64,000 bases of DNA from Candidatus Panguiarchaeum symbiosum (GTDB taxonomy: Archaea > Asgardarchaeota > Njordarchaeia > Njordarchaeales > Panguiarchaeaceae): assembly GCA_024720975.1 (NCBI GenBank), contig JANJXX010000002.1, positions 1 through 64,000 on the forward strand. Direction: 5' to 3'. Positions 52,549 to 61,289 of this stretch are shown one piece after another (position 1 is the first letter of the stretch; the number at the start of each line of letters is the position of its first letter). The notes beneath the pieces are model-generated. The model ran no database searches. It worked only from the letters and a program-made list of their open reading frames with translations, and was not told where the DNA came from. Made by a program: the position numbers and the translations under genes.

Positions 52549-53675
52549 TGATGGAAAAAAGAATCAGAGACCGCGTCCTTCTGCTCCTGGCCATAAAACC
52601 ACCTGGCAAAGCCGTTAGTCTCAATCACATCCATGAGAAAGTTAATAGGGATTGCAATGCATCCAGAGAAGAAATTATCCAAGCGATCAATGAGCTCATA
52701 AGAGAAAACCTCGTCCAGCGTAAGGAGGACAATTACGCTGTCACTGAAGAAGGAAGAAAAGCTGCGTGGAATCTTGCATTTGATCCTCAAATGAATCGTA
52801 GCTACAGGCAAATCTATATTGCACGTTGGTACTATGAACATGTTGAGAGCTTAATTCTGCCCTTCCTAATTAAAAGACCAGTTAGCGTCGTTAAGATCTT
52901 TTCAGATGAATCCGATCCTATAAATAAAGTCAAGCCGATTTTCTCTCGATATGCTAAGCAGAAGCCGAAAGAGTACAATTACATAAACTCAAGTGCTGAT
53001 TTATGGAGGTACATAGATGCGCATGCCGTTGATTTCATACCATACGTACACTCAAGAATTGATCAAGAGTACCCGGATTGGTTCATTGTTGACATCGACG
53101 CTGGTGATGCTATAAAGTCCTCTGAAAACGGATTCGAGCTCATAAAAGAGATAACAAAAGAGACCTATCTTACTCTCTACGAGGAATTTGACATCCAAGC
53201 TTATATTAAGTTCTCTGGAGGTCGAGGATTTCAAATTTGGGCGACATTTGATAGACCGCTAGGAAGCTTCGAAACATATAGAGACGCCGTCAAGCTTCTT
53301 CAAAGATTTGTTGAAAAAAGACTTGAGAATAGGTATGAAGAGCTTAGAAGAAAATATGAAAGTATCTTTGATGTGCCAATAACAACAAGTGACGTTGCCC
53401 ATACCGAAAAAAGAGCTCGCAAGATTCTGTTAGATTGGAGTAGTCTGAAGCCTGAGGGGGATATCAGAGCTCCCTGGTCTATGCATTGGAAGACGGGACT
53501 CATAAGTGTGCCGGTTGATTATAAAAGAATCCAAACGTTCAAAGTTGAAGATGCAAACCCTATAAAGGTTGTTCAGAACATCAAGATCCTCGAACGCTTG
53601 TTTGAATTAAAGCCGTCTAACTCCACAACATTAAGGAAAGTACTGCGGCCTTCGCTAGATCTTTTCTTTAATTAG
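52548..53675 (+). CDS. AEP primase/polymerase-like protein with N-terminal winged helix
   Basis: Archaeo-eukaryotic primase superfamily. The catalytic motifs are WFIVDIDAGD near residue 182 (two Asp), KFSGGRGFQIWA near residue 225 (motif II, with Gln where His is usual) and IRAPWSMHWKTGLISVPV near residue 307 (motif III). The region ahead of motif I (DFIPYVHSRIDQEYPDW) is closer to LigD-type polymerase domains than to canonical PriS, and the PriS zinc module is absent. Residues 1-85 look like a winged helix (ISLNHIHEKVNR-type, then YAVTEEGRKAAW). The ATG overlaps the srp54 stop; ATG 52551 is also possible. It may be a divergent primase or a repair polymerase. Confidence 0.8.
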   Translation: MMEKRIRDRVLLLLAIKPPGKAVSLNHIHEKVNRDCNASREEIIQAINELIRENLVQRKEDNYAVTEEGRKAAWNLAFDPQMNRSYRQIYIARWYYEHVESLILPFLIKRPVSVVKIFSDESDPINKVKPIFSRYAKQKPKEYNYINSSADLWRYIDAHAVDFIPYVHSRIDQEYPDWFIVDIDAGDAIKSSENGFELIKEITKETYLTLYEEFDIQAYIKFSGGRGFQIWATFDRPLGSFETYRDAVKLLQRFVEKRLENRYEELRRKYESIFDVPITTSDVAHTEKRARKILLDWSSLKPEGDIRAPWSMHWKTGLISVPVDYKRIQTFKVEDANPIKVVQNIKILERLFELKPSNSTTLRKVLRPSLDLFFN

Positions 53676-53731
53676 TGGACTAATGTGCAAAAGAAAAATT
53701 AGGGAAAAAGAATTCCTAGTTGGTGCAAATC

Positions 53732-55108
53732 ATGGAGATCGGGCATGTATTCAGAGCCTATGATATTAGAGGTATCGCAAATAAGGATCTCACTCCAGAC
53801 TTAATACTTAAAGCTTCTAATATCTTCGCAAACCTAGTATCGGAAAACAATGGAAGATGTGTTGCTATAAGTGGAGATGTGAGAGCTTCTACCATGAGCT
53901 TTATATATGCATCAGTTTCTGGTGTCATCTCAGCAGGCTTGCATACATATCTGACTTACCCATTACCGATACCAACTTTCTGTTTCTTAATTTGGAGGAG
54001 TAAACAAATAGCTGGAGGCGCATATGTAACAGCATCGCATAACCCGCCCGAATACAATGGAATAAGATTTAGAAGAGGCGATGGAACAGGTTTCTCCAGC
54101 GAAAATCTCGAAGTTAAAGAACGCTTCTTTAAGGGAATTGTGAAATATGCGGAGTGGCACAGCATCGGTAGAGTCAGACGCATCCCTAATAAGAGAATCA
54201 TTGAGCAGTACATCGACTTCATAAATTCTAGGATACCTGGTGCTTCTAAGAGTTTAAGTGTAATTATTGATGGGAAAAATGGTGCCGCCAATTTAGTCAT
54301 AACAGAGCTCTTTGCCAAGCTCGGCCATAGGATTCTCGGCATAAACACAAACATAGATGGGAAATTTCCATCAGGAATGCCAGATCCTCTCCACGGCGAC
54401 ACCAGCCATTTAAGTAGCCTGACAGCTCAAACAAAAAAACCTGGAATAGCCTACGATGGAGACGGAGATCGTGCTGCGTTTTTCGATGAGAACGGTAGAT
54501 TAGTACCTTCTGAAATCATCGGATTATTTCTTGCAGAGAATTTGCTGAAAGCTAACGACGTGATTGTCTACAATACGATGTGCAGCTCTATTATCAGAAG
54601 AAAAGCTGAGGAAATGGGATTTAGAACGGTTGAATGCCGAGTTGGCGATGTCTTTATGTCGGAAGCTCTAAAAAAGCACCAAGGAAAGTTAGGTGTTGAA
54701 GAATCCTACCATTTCTTCTTACCAGTCTATGGCTTCTATTATGATGACGCTATAATGGCCTCTACATTAGTGATTAATTTGCTTGCACAGACTGAAAAAA
54801 CATTAGCCAACATATATGACTCTTATGGTCCATTTCACACAATTCGAATGAACATTGGGGTTAGCGAAGACATAAAATTCCTGGCAATCGATAAGTTCAA
54901 GGAATGGGCCCTAAATAATTATAGTGAGGTAAGTGTCGTTGATGGCGTTAAGATCTATCTGGACAATGGCAGTTTCTTAGCCCGTCCCTCTAATACTGAA
55001 CCCCTAATAAGAATTGTGGCTGACGCAGATAACAAAAACTACGCAGAGGAAATCATAACGAAATTTACTAAAAAGCTTGAAGACATTATTGCTAGTTTAA
55101 CTACATAG
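53732..55108 (+). CDS. Phosphomannomutase / phosphoglucomutase
   Basis: Interconverts hexose 1- and 6-phosphates. Motifs: the N-terminal FRAYDIRGIA, the catalytic phosphoserine loop TASHNPPEYNGIR, the metal loop YDGDGDRAA, the sugar-specificity EESYHFFLP, and the phosphate-binding RPSNTEPLIRI. The specificity loop reads EESYHFF instead of the more typical GEMSGH, so substrate preference is uncertain. The start is the ATG at 53732, six bases after GGTG. Convergent with the eS6 gene; their stops abut. Confidence 0.92.
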   Translation: MEIGHVFRAYDIRGIANKDLTPDLILKASNIFANLVSENNGRCVAISGDVRASTMSFIYASVSGVISAGLHTYLTYPLPIPTFCFLIWRSKQIAGGAYVTASHNPPEYNGIRFRRGDGTGFSSENLEVKERFFKGIVKYAEWHSIGRVRRIPNKRIIEQYIDFINSRIPGASKSLSVIIDGKNGAANLVITELFAKLGHRILGINTNIDGKFPSGMPDPLHGDTSHLSSLTAQTKKPGIAYDGDGDRAAFFDENGRLVPSEIIGLFLAENLLKANDVIVYNTMCSSIIRRKAEEMGFRTVECRVGDVFMSEALKKHQGKLGVEESYHFFLPVYGFYYDDAIMASTLVINLLAQTEKTLANIYDSYGPFHTIRMNIGVSEDIKFLAIDKFKEWALNNYSEVSVVDGVKIYLDNGSFLARPSNTEPLIRIVADADNKNYAEEIITKFTKKLEDIIASLTT

Positions 55109-56047
55109 TTAGGCCGACGCTGCCGCTGACTTTATCTTAAACTTAAACTCTACCTTTAGCTCATTATTGAATGCTTTCTCCGCACCCTCAAGTATTTTGT
55201 CACGAAGATTTGCTATAATAGCATCCGCATTTTCGATGCTAACTTTACCTTCTTTCAGGTCTTGATATAATTCATGGAGGATTTTCCCAATATATTTAGC
55301 AAAGGGAGTGTTTCCGCGAACTTTGAGCACGGGTTTTATTACAGTTTCAATGAATCTGCGACCACGCTTGATTATTTTAATTCCAAGTTCTATGCTAAGC
55401 TTTTTGAGTATATCTTCATCAAAACCTAATTCCTTAAGTTTTTCTTGCAAGCTAACTACTTGACCATCCTCTATGTATCGAACCCTTTGGAGACCGTTCT
55501 TGAGAACTTGCATGCCAATTTTCTCGACTAACTTAGAGAGGATACGATCGGACATAATCGATTCCGCGCTCATTTCCTTTATGCTTTGACCAGATCTCGA
55601 TACTATTGTCAGGTTAATCTGTCTTGTGTATTCACTGATTATAGCTCCTCTCACAGTTTTTTTACGATAGACCTTTCTATTATCAATTAATTTGTATCCC
55701 CCACCTCGCTTCTCAACCTTGTATCTGTAGAACCTTATCCCTGGAGGTTCCGTCAACGAGACTTTTCTGAGTTCAGTAGAAATTATTGAGGGATTGTGCG
55801 GAAATCCGAATTTATCGGTTGCTCCGCTTATACTAAACGTGTAGCCTGGAAGACCTATTTCCGAGCCATCTAGTAACTGTCCAATGCGTTTACCATACAG
55901 AGCTCTCTTACTCTTCTCATCTTGTAGCATAATTTCAAATGCTAATCCCGTGCCCATGAATGCCTTTCCGTCACTTATAACCAGTATTATTCCCTCGGGC
56001 TTTGGAGCTTTCTCTTTTTTAACAACCTTCTTTTTCCTATGGACCAA
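55109..56047 (-). CDS. rps6e: Ribosomal protein eS6 with long C-terminal extension
   Basis: Residues 20-140 match eS6: GLAFEIMLQDEKSKRALYGK, the diagnostic GLPGYTFSISGATDKFGFPH, and a basic KVYRKKTVRGAIIS segment. Archaeal eS6 is usually 125-215 residues; this one has about 312. The extra C-terminal part (from about residue 160) contains helices with GMQVLKNGLQRVRYI, KPVLKVRGNTPFAKYIGKI and a final strand KVEFKFKI. The start is a TTG (56047) five bases after GGTGA. It ends the rpoN-uS2-eS6 unit. Confidence 0.88.
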   Translation of the reverse strand: MVHRKKKVVKKEKAPKPEGIILVISDGKAFMGTGLAFEIMLQDEKSKRALYGKRIGQLLDGSEIGLPGYTFSISGATDKFGFPHNPSIISTELRKVSLTEPPGIRFYRYKVEKRGGGYKLIDNRKVYRKKTVRGAIISEYTRQINLTIVSRSGQSIKEMSAESIMSDRILSKLVEKIGMQVLKNGLQRVRYIEDGQVVSLQEKLKELGFDEDILKKLSIELGIKIIKRGRRFIETVIKPVLKVRGNTPFAKYIGKILHELYQDLKEGKVSIENADAIIANLRDKILEGAEKAFNNELKVEFKFKIKSAAASA

Positions 56048-56056
56048 ATCTTTCAC

Positions 56057-56653
56057 CTACAGAAATACCATAAAGTTTTCAACTGGTTCTTCTATTGATT
56101 CATCAGGACCCAAAACTTCCCTTTCCCTTAGATATTGATTTGTCAGTAACCAGTATATGAGAGCCAAAGATTTACGTCCTCTATTATTACATGGTATTAC
56201 TAAATCTACATTGTAGGGCTCATTTGATGTATCGCATAAGGAGATTATAGGAACCCCAATTTTATTGGCTTCTCTTATTACATTAGCTTCCTTAGATGGG
56301 TCCGATATGAAAACTAATTCTGGTTCCTTATACTGCGGCAGGGATGGGTTAGTTAATATGCCCGCGTAGTATTTCCCTATCATTGCTGGAATTCCTGTCC
56401 ACTTAGAGAACATCAACAAAGGTTTCTGAGCGTAAATCCTCATAGCAAATGCGAAAATATGCTCGGGTTCATAGTTTGCCATCATTTTAGCTGCAATTCT
56501 TACTCGTTCATCAGTTTTTCGGATGTCAATGAGATAAACTCCAACTTTCTTCGTGTGAACGTATTGTTGCATAGGATCTGCCAAGCTGTGAGTCCCGATG
56601 TGAACACCGAATTTCATATACGTCTTAGCGGGAACCAGCAATTCATCCGGCAT
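56057..56653 (-). CDS. rps2: Ribosomal protein uS2
   Basis: 198-residue archaeal S2, with GVHIGTHSLADPMQQYVHTK, the YLIDIRKTDERVRIAAKM helix and the PCNNRGRKSLALIYWLL motif. The ATG is seven bases after the end of rpoN. The order rpoN-uS2 is conserved in many archaea. Confidence 0.96.
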   Translation of the reverse strand: MPDELLVPAKTYMKFGVHIGTHSLADPMQQYVHTKKVGVYLIDIRKTDERVRIAAKMMANYEPEHIFAFAMRIYAQKPLLMFSKWTGIPAMIGKYYAGILTNPSLPQYKEPELVFISDPSKEANVIREANKIGVPIISLCDTSNEPYNVDLVIPCNNRGRKSLALIYWLLTNQYLREREVLGPDESIEEPVENFMVFL

Positions 56654-56666
56654 CTAATCACCGCAC

Positions 56667-56903
56667 TTAAGATTTCCTCTCCATATCGCCGTAAGCGCTT
56701 CTAAACCATCTATGTTCGTATAGAATTATAGCATCTATTAACTCTAAATGCGCGAGAAACATTCTTCGACAGCACTCTTTTTTCACACCTAAGCTATCAA
56801 GTACTAGCCCGGGATCTTCTCCTGCCTTTACCCTCGCAGCAAATTTTTCCCAGAGGTGACCGATCATTTCACCACAACTAAAGCACCTTATAGGGATGAT
56901 TAT
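56667..56903 (-). CDS. rpoN: RNA polymerase subunit N (Rpo10), ATA start codon
   Basis: 78-residue zinc-binding subunit equivalent to Rpb10. The invariant N-terminal knuckle is present upstream of the first ATG: IPIRCFSCGEMIGHLWEKF, followed by GVKKECCRRM with the second cysteine pair. The first in-frame ATG (56867) would delete the first two zinc cysteines, so it cannot be the true start. The conserved M-I-I-P-I-R-C terminus begins at an ATA codon (56903-56901). GGTGA lies at 56910-56914, leaving a six-base spacer, identical to the spacing before ATG, GTG and TTG starts here. No other start codon lies in frame before the stop at 56912. It heads the rpoN-uS2-eS6 unit. Confidence 0.92.
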   Translation of the reverse strand: MIIPIRCFSCGEMIGHLWEKFAARVKAGEDPGLVLDSLGVKKECCRRMFLAHLELIDAIILYEHRWFRSAYGDMERKS

Positions 56904-57170
56904 TTTTGTTCACCTTAGCGCTATTGTAACGACATTTGCTTGTTAACTTACAGTTAGCAAATCCTTATCATATTGGCTTTGATATTATAAAAAGAATGCA
57001 CCTTCTAAACTACTTATTCATTTAAAAGCATTCAATAGGTTTGTTGACAACTGACTGATAGTTATAGTTAATAGTACGTCGAATCATTGACTTTGGTTCG
57101 AATATCGAAATGTTCCCCCTTAAATTTGAATAAGCAATGAGTACACTTTGCATTATATTGGTGTGCCTTC

Positions 57171-57851
57171 ATGAAAATAACAAAGCTTGAAGATCTAAAG
57201 GAGCATCTGGAAGACTCCATAAAGAAAGCTGTTACGCTCGCGCCAAAAAGGAACTTTGAGGAAAGCGTAGAGTGCATTATGGTCATACGCGACGTTGATC
57301 TAAGACATCCTGAGAACAGATTTAGGTTACTCGTAAAACTTCCAAATAAGGTTGCTAAAATCGACAAGATAGGGGTATTCGCAGATGGTCCTCATTTATC
57401 TCAGATACAATCCACAAAAATTGAAGACGCCATTGTTGAGGTTATAGATCGCGCAAAGCTAGAGGTTTTAAGATCAAAATCAAGGGCTACAAGAAAACTA
57501 GCCAGAAAACTTCGAATCTTTATTGCAAGTGCGCCTCTAATGCCAATAATCGGTAAGTATGTTGCAAAATATTTATCACCACTAAACAAAATGCCTATTC
57601 CAATTCCATTGGATCAAAACATTATAGACGCTCTAAACGACGCGAAGCATACGGTAGCTGTCAGACTCTCTACATCGCCGCAAATAGCTACAAGGATAGG
57701 ATACAAATCCATGAAAATTGAGCAATTAACCGAAAATGCCTTTACATTAGTGAGCGCTGTGGTTGGTAAATTACCCAGCGGGCTTAGTAATATAAGTGAC
57801 ATTTACATTAAGACGACCATGGGGCCGCCAGCAAGGATATCATTGGAGTAG
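57171..57851 (+). CDS. rpl1: Ribosomal protein uL1
   Basis: L1 stalk protein, 226 residues, with KRNFEESVECIMVIRDVDLR, LMPIIGKYVAKYLSPLNKMP and the KTTMGPPARI end. A ttaaattt element about 45 bases ahead is a likely TATA box. GGTGTG precedes the ATG. uL11, often just upstream, is not in this window. Confidence 0.95.
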   Translation: MKITKLEDLKEHLEDSIKKAVTLAPKRNFEESVECIMVIRDVDLRHPENRFRLLVKLPNKVAKIDKIGVFADGPHLSQIQSTKIEDAIVEVIDRAKLEVLRSKSRATRKLARKLRIFIASAPLMPIIGKYVAKYLSPLNKMPIPIPLDQNIIDALNDAKHTVAVRLSTSPQIATRIGYKSMKIEQLTENAFTLVSAVVGKLPSGLSNISDIYIKTTMGPPARISLE

Positions 57852-57860
57852 GAGATTGCT

Positions 57861-58898
57861 ATGTCATACGCATTAATATATAAGAGGAAAAAGCCCTACC
57901 CTGAAACAAAGATAAGTAAAGTCCAAGAGCTTTCGAAGCTTCTTAAGACTTACCGCAACATTCTACTCATAAGCATCAGGGATGTTAGTGCAAATCAAAT
58001 GAAAGAATTGAGGGCAAAAATATGGGGCAAGGGAGTTTGTAAGGTTGTAAAGAATACTCTAGCAAGAATAGCTATAGACAATGCTTCCAAAGAACGAAAG
58101 GAACTATCGATACTCAGGGACCACCTGACGGATATGCATGCCTTTGTGTTCACTAATCAAGATCCTTTCGAAATAGCGCAGATTGTAGATTCAATTAAGG
58201 AGGCAAGATTATTAAAACCAGGCAAGATTGCACCAATAGACGTTGTGATACAGAAGGGATTTACGGGGTTCAAGCCTGGGCCTGAACTAAGCGAGATTAG
58301 GATGGCAGGAATCCCGGTCAGAATTCTTGATGGTGAGGTTTTCATAACTGAGAACTATACACTAGTTCGAGCAGGGCAGGTCGTATCTCCGTATGCAGCG
58401 CGCGTCATGGCTCTCCTTGACATAAAGCCGCTAAAAATAGGACCTAAAGTTATTCTAGGACTTATCGACAACACAATTGTTCGGGCTGAAATTTTACTTA
58501 GACCACTGGAGGAATACTTCAAAGATATACAAGTAGCTGTTAATGAGGGAAGAACACTAGCGATAGAAGCTAAGATACCGGTTCCCGAAGTTACTGAAGA
58601 CCTCATTAGTGTTGCTACAAAAGAGGCTCTCAATTTGGCTACAGAGATAGCTTTCATCTTACCAGAGACTATACCTGAACTAATAGGACTTGCCTTGATT
58701 GAAATTATTTCTCTACTAAATGTGGTGAAAGACTACCTTCCTGTCATCCCAGAAGAATTAAAGGCGCTTATTCCTACTGCACTAGAATCAAAATCAATGC
58801 CTCCGACTAAAGAAGAAAATATCGGAGAGGAAAAAAAGGAAGAAAAGAAGGAGAAAAAGGAGGAAGAAACTTTAGCCGGATTAAGTTTGCTTTTCTAG
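57861..58898 (+). CDS. rpl10: Ribosomal protein uL10 (P0)
   Basis: Stalk base protein, 345 residues, archaeal P0 form. N-terminal rRNA-binding part (LISIRDVSANQMKELRAKIW), the long archaeal insertion, spine helices for the P1 dimers, and the C-terminal acidic tail (EEKKEEKKEKKEEE) ending in LAGLSLLF, which contacts elongation factors. The gene for the partner P1/L12 normally follows; none is seen in the 169 bases after the stop. Confidence 0.95.
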   Translation: MSYALIYKRKKPYPETKISKVQELSKLLKTYRNILLISIRDVSANQMKELRAKIWGKGVCKVVKNTLARIAIDNASKERKELSILRDHLTDMHAFVFTNQDPFEIAQIVDSIKEARLLKPGKIAPIDVVIQKGFTGFKPGPELSEIRMAGIPVRILDGEVFITENYTLVRAGQVVSPYAARVMALLDIKPLKIGPKVILGLIDNTIVRAEILLRPLEEYFKDIQVAVNEGRTLAIEAKIPVPEVTEDLISVATKEALNLATEIAFILPETIPELIGLALIEIISLLNVVKDYLPVIPEELKALIPTALESKSMPPTKEENIGEEKKEEKKEKKEEETLAGLSLLF

Positions 58899-59067
58899 TC
58901 CTGTTGCGCGCATCTATATAACTCCAAACTATTTCTGCTTCTAAGATGCTCTAATATCAAACTCCGGCGTGATCATTCAGACTTACAGCACGTGTATTTT
59001 TACATAAGAACCTAAACTATTCGAATTCGAATTTTAGAAAAATTGTTGAGATTTTATCCACGTTAGC

Positions 59068-59430
59068 CTAATCCCTTGCTCCTTCTAGAAGTTTTTTGAC
59101 TCTTTCCACCATTTGTTTCATTTCATTGAGGTACTGGATTTTGCTAGCTCTTATTGTAACTATGAGGTTGTAGTCTTCATATCTAACAAAAAGTAAAGCT
59201 AAACCAGACTGGAGGTATATTGTCAAGAAGCTTATCTGGTCGTGCGCGGATAATATTCTATTCAAGGCACTTTCGGCGCTCTTGATAACCGAATTCATAA
59301 TTTTTATGATTAAGTTTACACTGTCAGAGTCTATGTTAGCGTTAATTATTTCATCGCCGTTTTTGTATATTATGACCCACTTTACATCACTTATACTTAA
59401 TAGAGCCTTGTAAAACGTATTCAAGTCCAA
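59068..59430 (-). CDS. Small protein, possibly Roadblock/LC7-like
   Basis: 120 residues with a helix-strand-strand-helix-strand pattern: LLSISDVKWVIIYKNGDEII, a long helix, ISFLTIYLQSGLALLFVRYE and YNLIVTIRAS, then a final helix. This order is the Roadblock/LC7 fold of small regulators of GTPases, but it is an impression. Starts at a TTG; 10 bases separate it from the upstream zinc-ribbon protein gene. Confidence 0.6.
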   Translation of the reverse strand: MDLNTFYKALLSISDVKWVIIYKNGDEIINANIDSDSVNLIIKIMNSVIKSAESALNRILSAHDQISFLTIYLQSGLALLFVRYEDYNLIVTIRASKIQYLNEMKQMVERVKKLLEGARD

Positions 59431-59440
59431 AGCACTTCCC

Positions 59441-59965
59441 TCATAATAGTCTACGTATTTCTAGAAGCGATTTCAGAATTTCAAGAAGGTCCTTTACACT
59501 AAGTCTATTAATTTCTATTTCCAGTGCATAGCTCATCTGGTAAAGCAATCTCTTTATCATAGACTCTAGTTGTTTGTTCACGTCTTCCCCAGTTTTTTCG
59601 CCGGTTTTCTCAGCCGCCAGTGCACTTACCTCTCTTTCATGTGCTTCCCTGCTTGAAATTCCCTCTGGACTTCTAATAATCGTGGCCTCTTCTAACTTTA
59701 AAACGCCGCCTTCAGCTATTTCACCGATAATTTTCACCTTCGATGAATCCAATTTATTTAATTCCTCCGGTGTAGCTAGATAAACATCGCAATTCGGGCA
59801 ATATCTCAATCCGACGTCTTTTTTCAAAAAGAGAATTGCTGAACACACTGGACAAACTTCATCAAGCATTCTATGCCCTTCCCTTAGCAGTAGAACCATC
59901 TTTTTTACTAATTCATTTCTGAGTTCCGGATTTTTCACCCAGTCTTTTTTTATTTCATCGGACAA
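59441..59965 (-). CDS. Sjogren/scleroderma autoantigen 1 (UPF0148) family zinc-ribbon protein
   Basis: 174 residues with LLLREGHRMLDEVCPVCSAI and YCPNCDVYLA, the two CxxC pairs of the p27/SSSCA1-like family, an acidic Ala/Lys-rich linker and a C-terminal helical part. Function in archaea is unknown. Start is a TTG six bases after GGTG. Confidence 0.8.
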   Translation of the reverse strand: MSDEIKKDWVKNPELRNELVKKMVLLLREGHRMLDEVCPVCSAILFLKKDVGLRYCPNCDVYLATPEELNKLDSSKVKIIGEIAEGGVLKLEEATIIRSPEGISSREAHEREVSALAAEKTGEKTGEDVNKQLESMIKRLLYQMSYALEIEINRLSVKDLLEILKSLLEIRRLL

Positions 59966-60114
59966 AAATTACACCGAGTTCAATCAAGTTTATGATCAAA
60001 CTAGCTTAATGCGTGACTATCTATTTAAAATCCTGTCAACTTTTACTAATAACTGGAACACATGTTCCATCTCTATTTGAGAGCAATATAAAAATGGATT
60101 ACATTAAGCCAGAT

Positions 60115-60125
60115 TATATTTAAAA
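60115..60125 (+). promoter_or_regulatory. TATA box of the uL16 (L10e) gene
   Basis: atatttaaaag is a strong TATA match about 45 bases ahead of the rpl10e start; a second ttaaaatta follows and is less likely. Confidence 0.5.
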
Positions 60126-60170
60126 GCCTTAAAATTAGACTTTGATTTCGTCATTTAGAGGGAAAAGAAA

Positions 60171-60683
60171 ATGCCTACAAAGAGAGAGGCTAAATGCTAC
60201 AGAAAAGTGCCAGTCCATCCATACACTAGAGTGGAGTATATAAAAAGCGTGCCACAGTCCAAAATTAGGATCTTTAATATGGGCAACCCAAATGAAAGGT
60301 ATGACTATAAAGTGATGTTGATCTCTAAGCAAAGAGCTATGATTTTAGCGCGGGCATTGGAAGCAGCAAGGATAGCTACCAACAGATATTTAAGCGAAAG
60401 TATTGGTAAAGGTACCTTCTTCATTCGAGTCCGGCCAGTTCCTCATGCGATAGTGAGAGAAAGAAAGTTCCTAGGAACGGCCGGTGCCGATCGGATACAA
60501 AAAGGTATGAGACGAGCTTATGGAAAACCATCAGATCGCGCTGCAATAGTTGAAGTAAACGATATTATCTTAGAACTATGGGTCCACTCAAAGGATCTAG
60601 AAACTGCAAAAAAAGCAGCAAAATTAGCAGCATATAAAATAGGTGTGAGTACCAGAATCGAGGTTACGCCATTTAGCAAATGA
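60171..60683 (+). CDS. rpl10e: Ribosomal protein uL16 (L10e)
   Basis: 170 residues, with the N-terminal TKREAKCYRKVPVHPYTRVE, the ARIATNRYLSESIGKGTFF helix and RVRPVPHAIVRERKF. Single gene with its own promoter. Preceded by AGAGGG. Confidence 0.96.
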   Translation: MPTKREAKCYRKVPVHPYTRVEYIKSVPQSKIRIFNMGNPNERYDYKVMLISKQRAMILARALEAARIATNRYLSESIGKGTFFIRVRPVPHAIVRERKFLGTAGADRIQKGMRRAYGKPSDRAAIVEVNDIILELWVHSKDLETAKKAAKLAAYKIGVSTRIEVTPFSK

Positions 60684-60786
60684 CAATAATTAATCATTAT
60701 CACAATTATGATGTATGCGATTAATGATTATTCAGCATGCCTTTTAATTTCCGAATTAAGATAAAATTGTCAGTGAGGGAACATCC

Positions 60787-61284
60787 ATGTCAAAACGAAA
60801 GGCGAAACTCATATTACCTAAGAGTCTGATCAACAAATTTATAAAACCACCAGAATTCAAAAATATTGTACGTATTGTCGATACTGATTTACCCGGAGAA
60901 CTTCCAGTATTGTGGGCGTTGACTAGAATCCTAGGCGTTGGCATAAGTTTTGCAAACGCTATCGTAAAAGTAGCAGATATTGATCCTAGGCGCCTACTTG
61001 GCACCCTAACAGATGAAGAAATAGCAAAACTGGACAGTATTATAAGAAATCCCATTCAGTATGCTATTCCGGCATGGTTGTTAAATCGAAGATACGATAG
61101 AGAAACCGGAGAGCACATCCATCTTACAGGTAGCAAATTAACTCTCCAGCTTAAAAAAGACATTGAACGCCTAATAAATCTAGGGCACTGGAGAGGAATC
61201 AGACATAGCAGGGGACTTAAAGTCCGAGGTCAAAGACTCGGACGCAGCAGACCAAGAGCTATTATACACCACCTTAAGAGGTAA
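60787..61284 (+). CDS. rps13: Ribosomal protein uS13
   Basis: 165 residues. Recognised from IVRIVDTDLPGELPVLWALT, the ILGVGISFANAIV helix-turn-helix and LGHWRGIRHSRGLKVRGQRL. The ATG follows GAGGG. The stop overlaps a first ATG of rps4. uS11, which commonly follows uS4 in archaea, is absent here. Confidence 0.95.
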   Translation: MSKRKAKLILPKSLINKFIKPPEFKNIVRIVDTDLPGELPVLWALTRILGVGISFANAIVKVADIDPRRLLGTLTDEEIAKLDSIIRNPIQYAIPAWLLNRRYDRETGEHIHLTGSKLTLQLKKDIERLINLGHWRGIRHSRGLKVRGQRLGRSRPRAIIHHLKR

Positions 61285-61289
61285 TGCAT

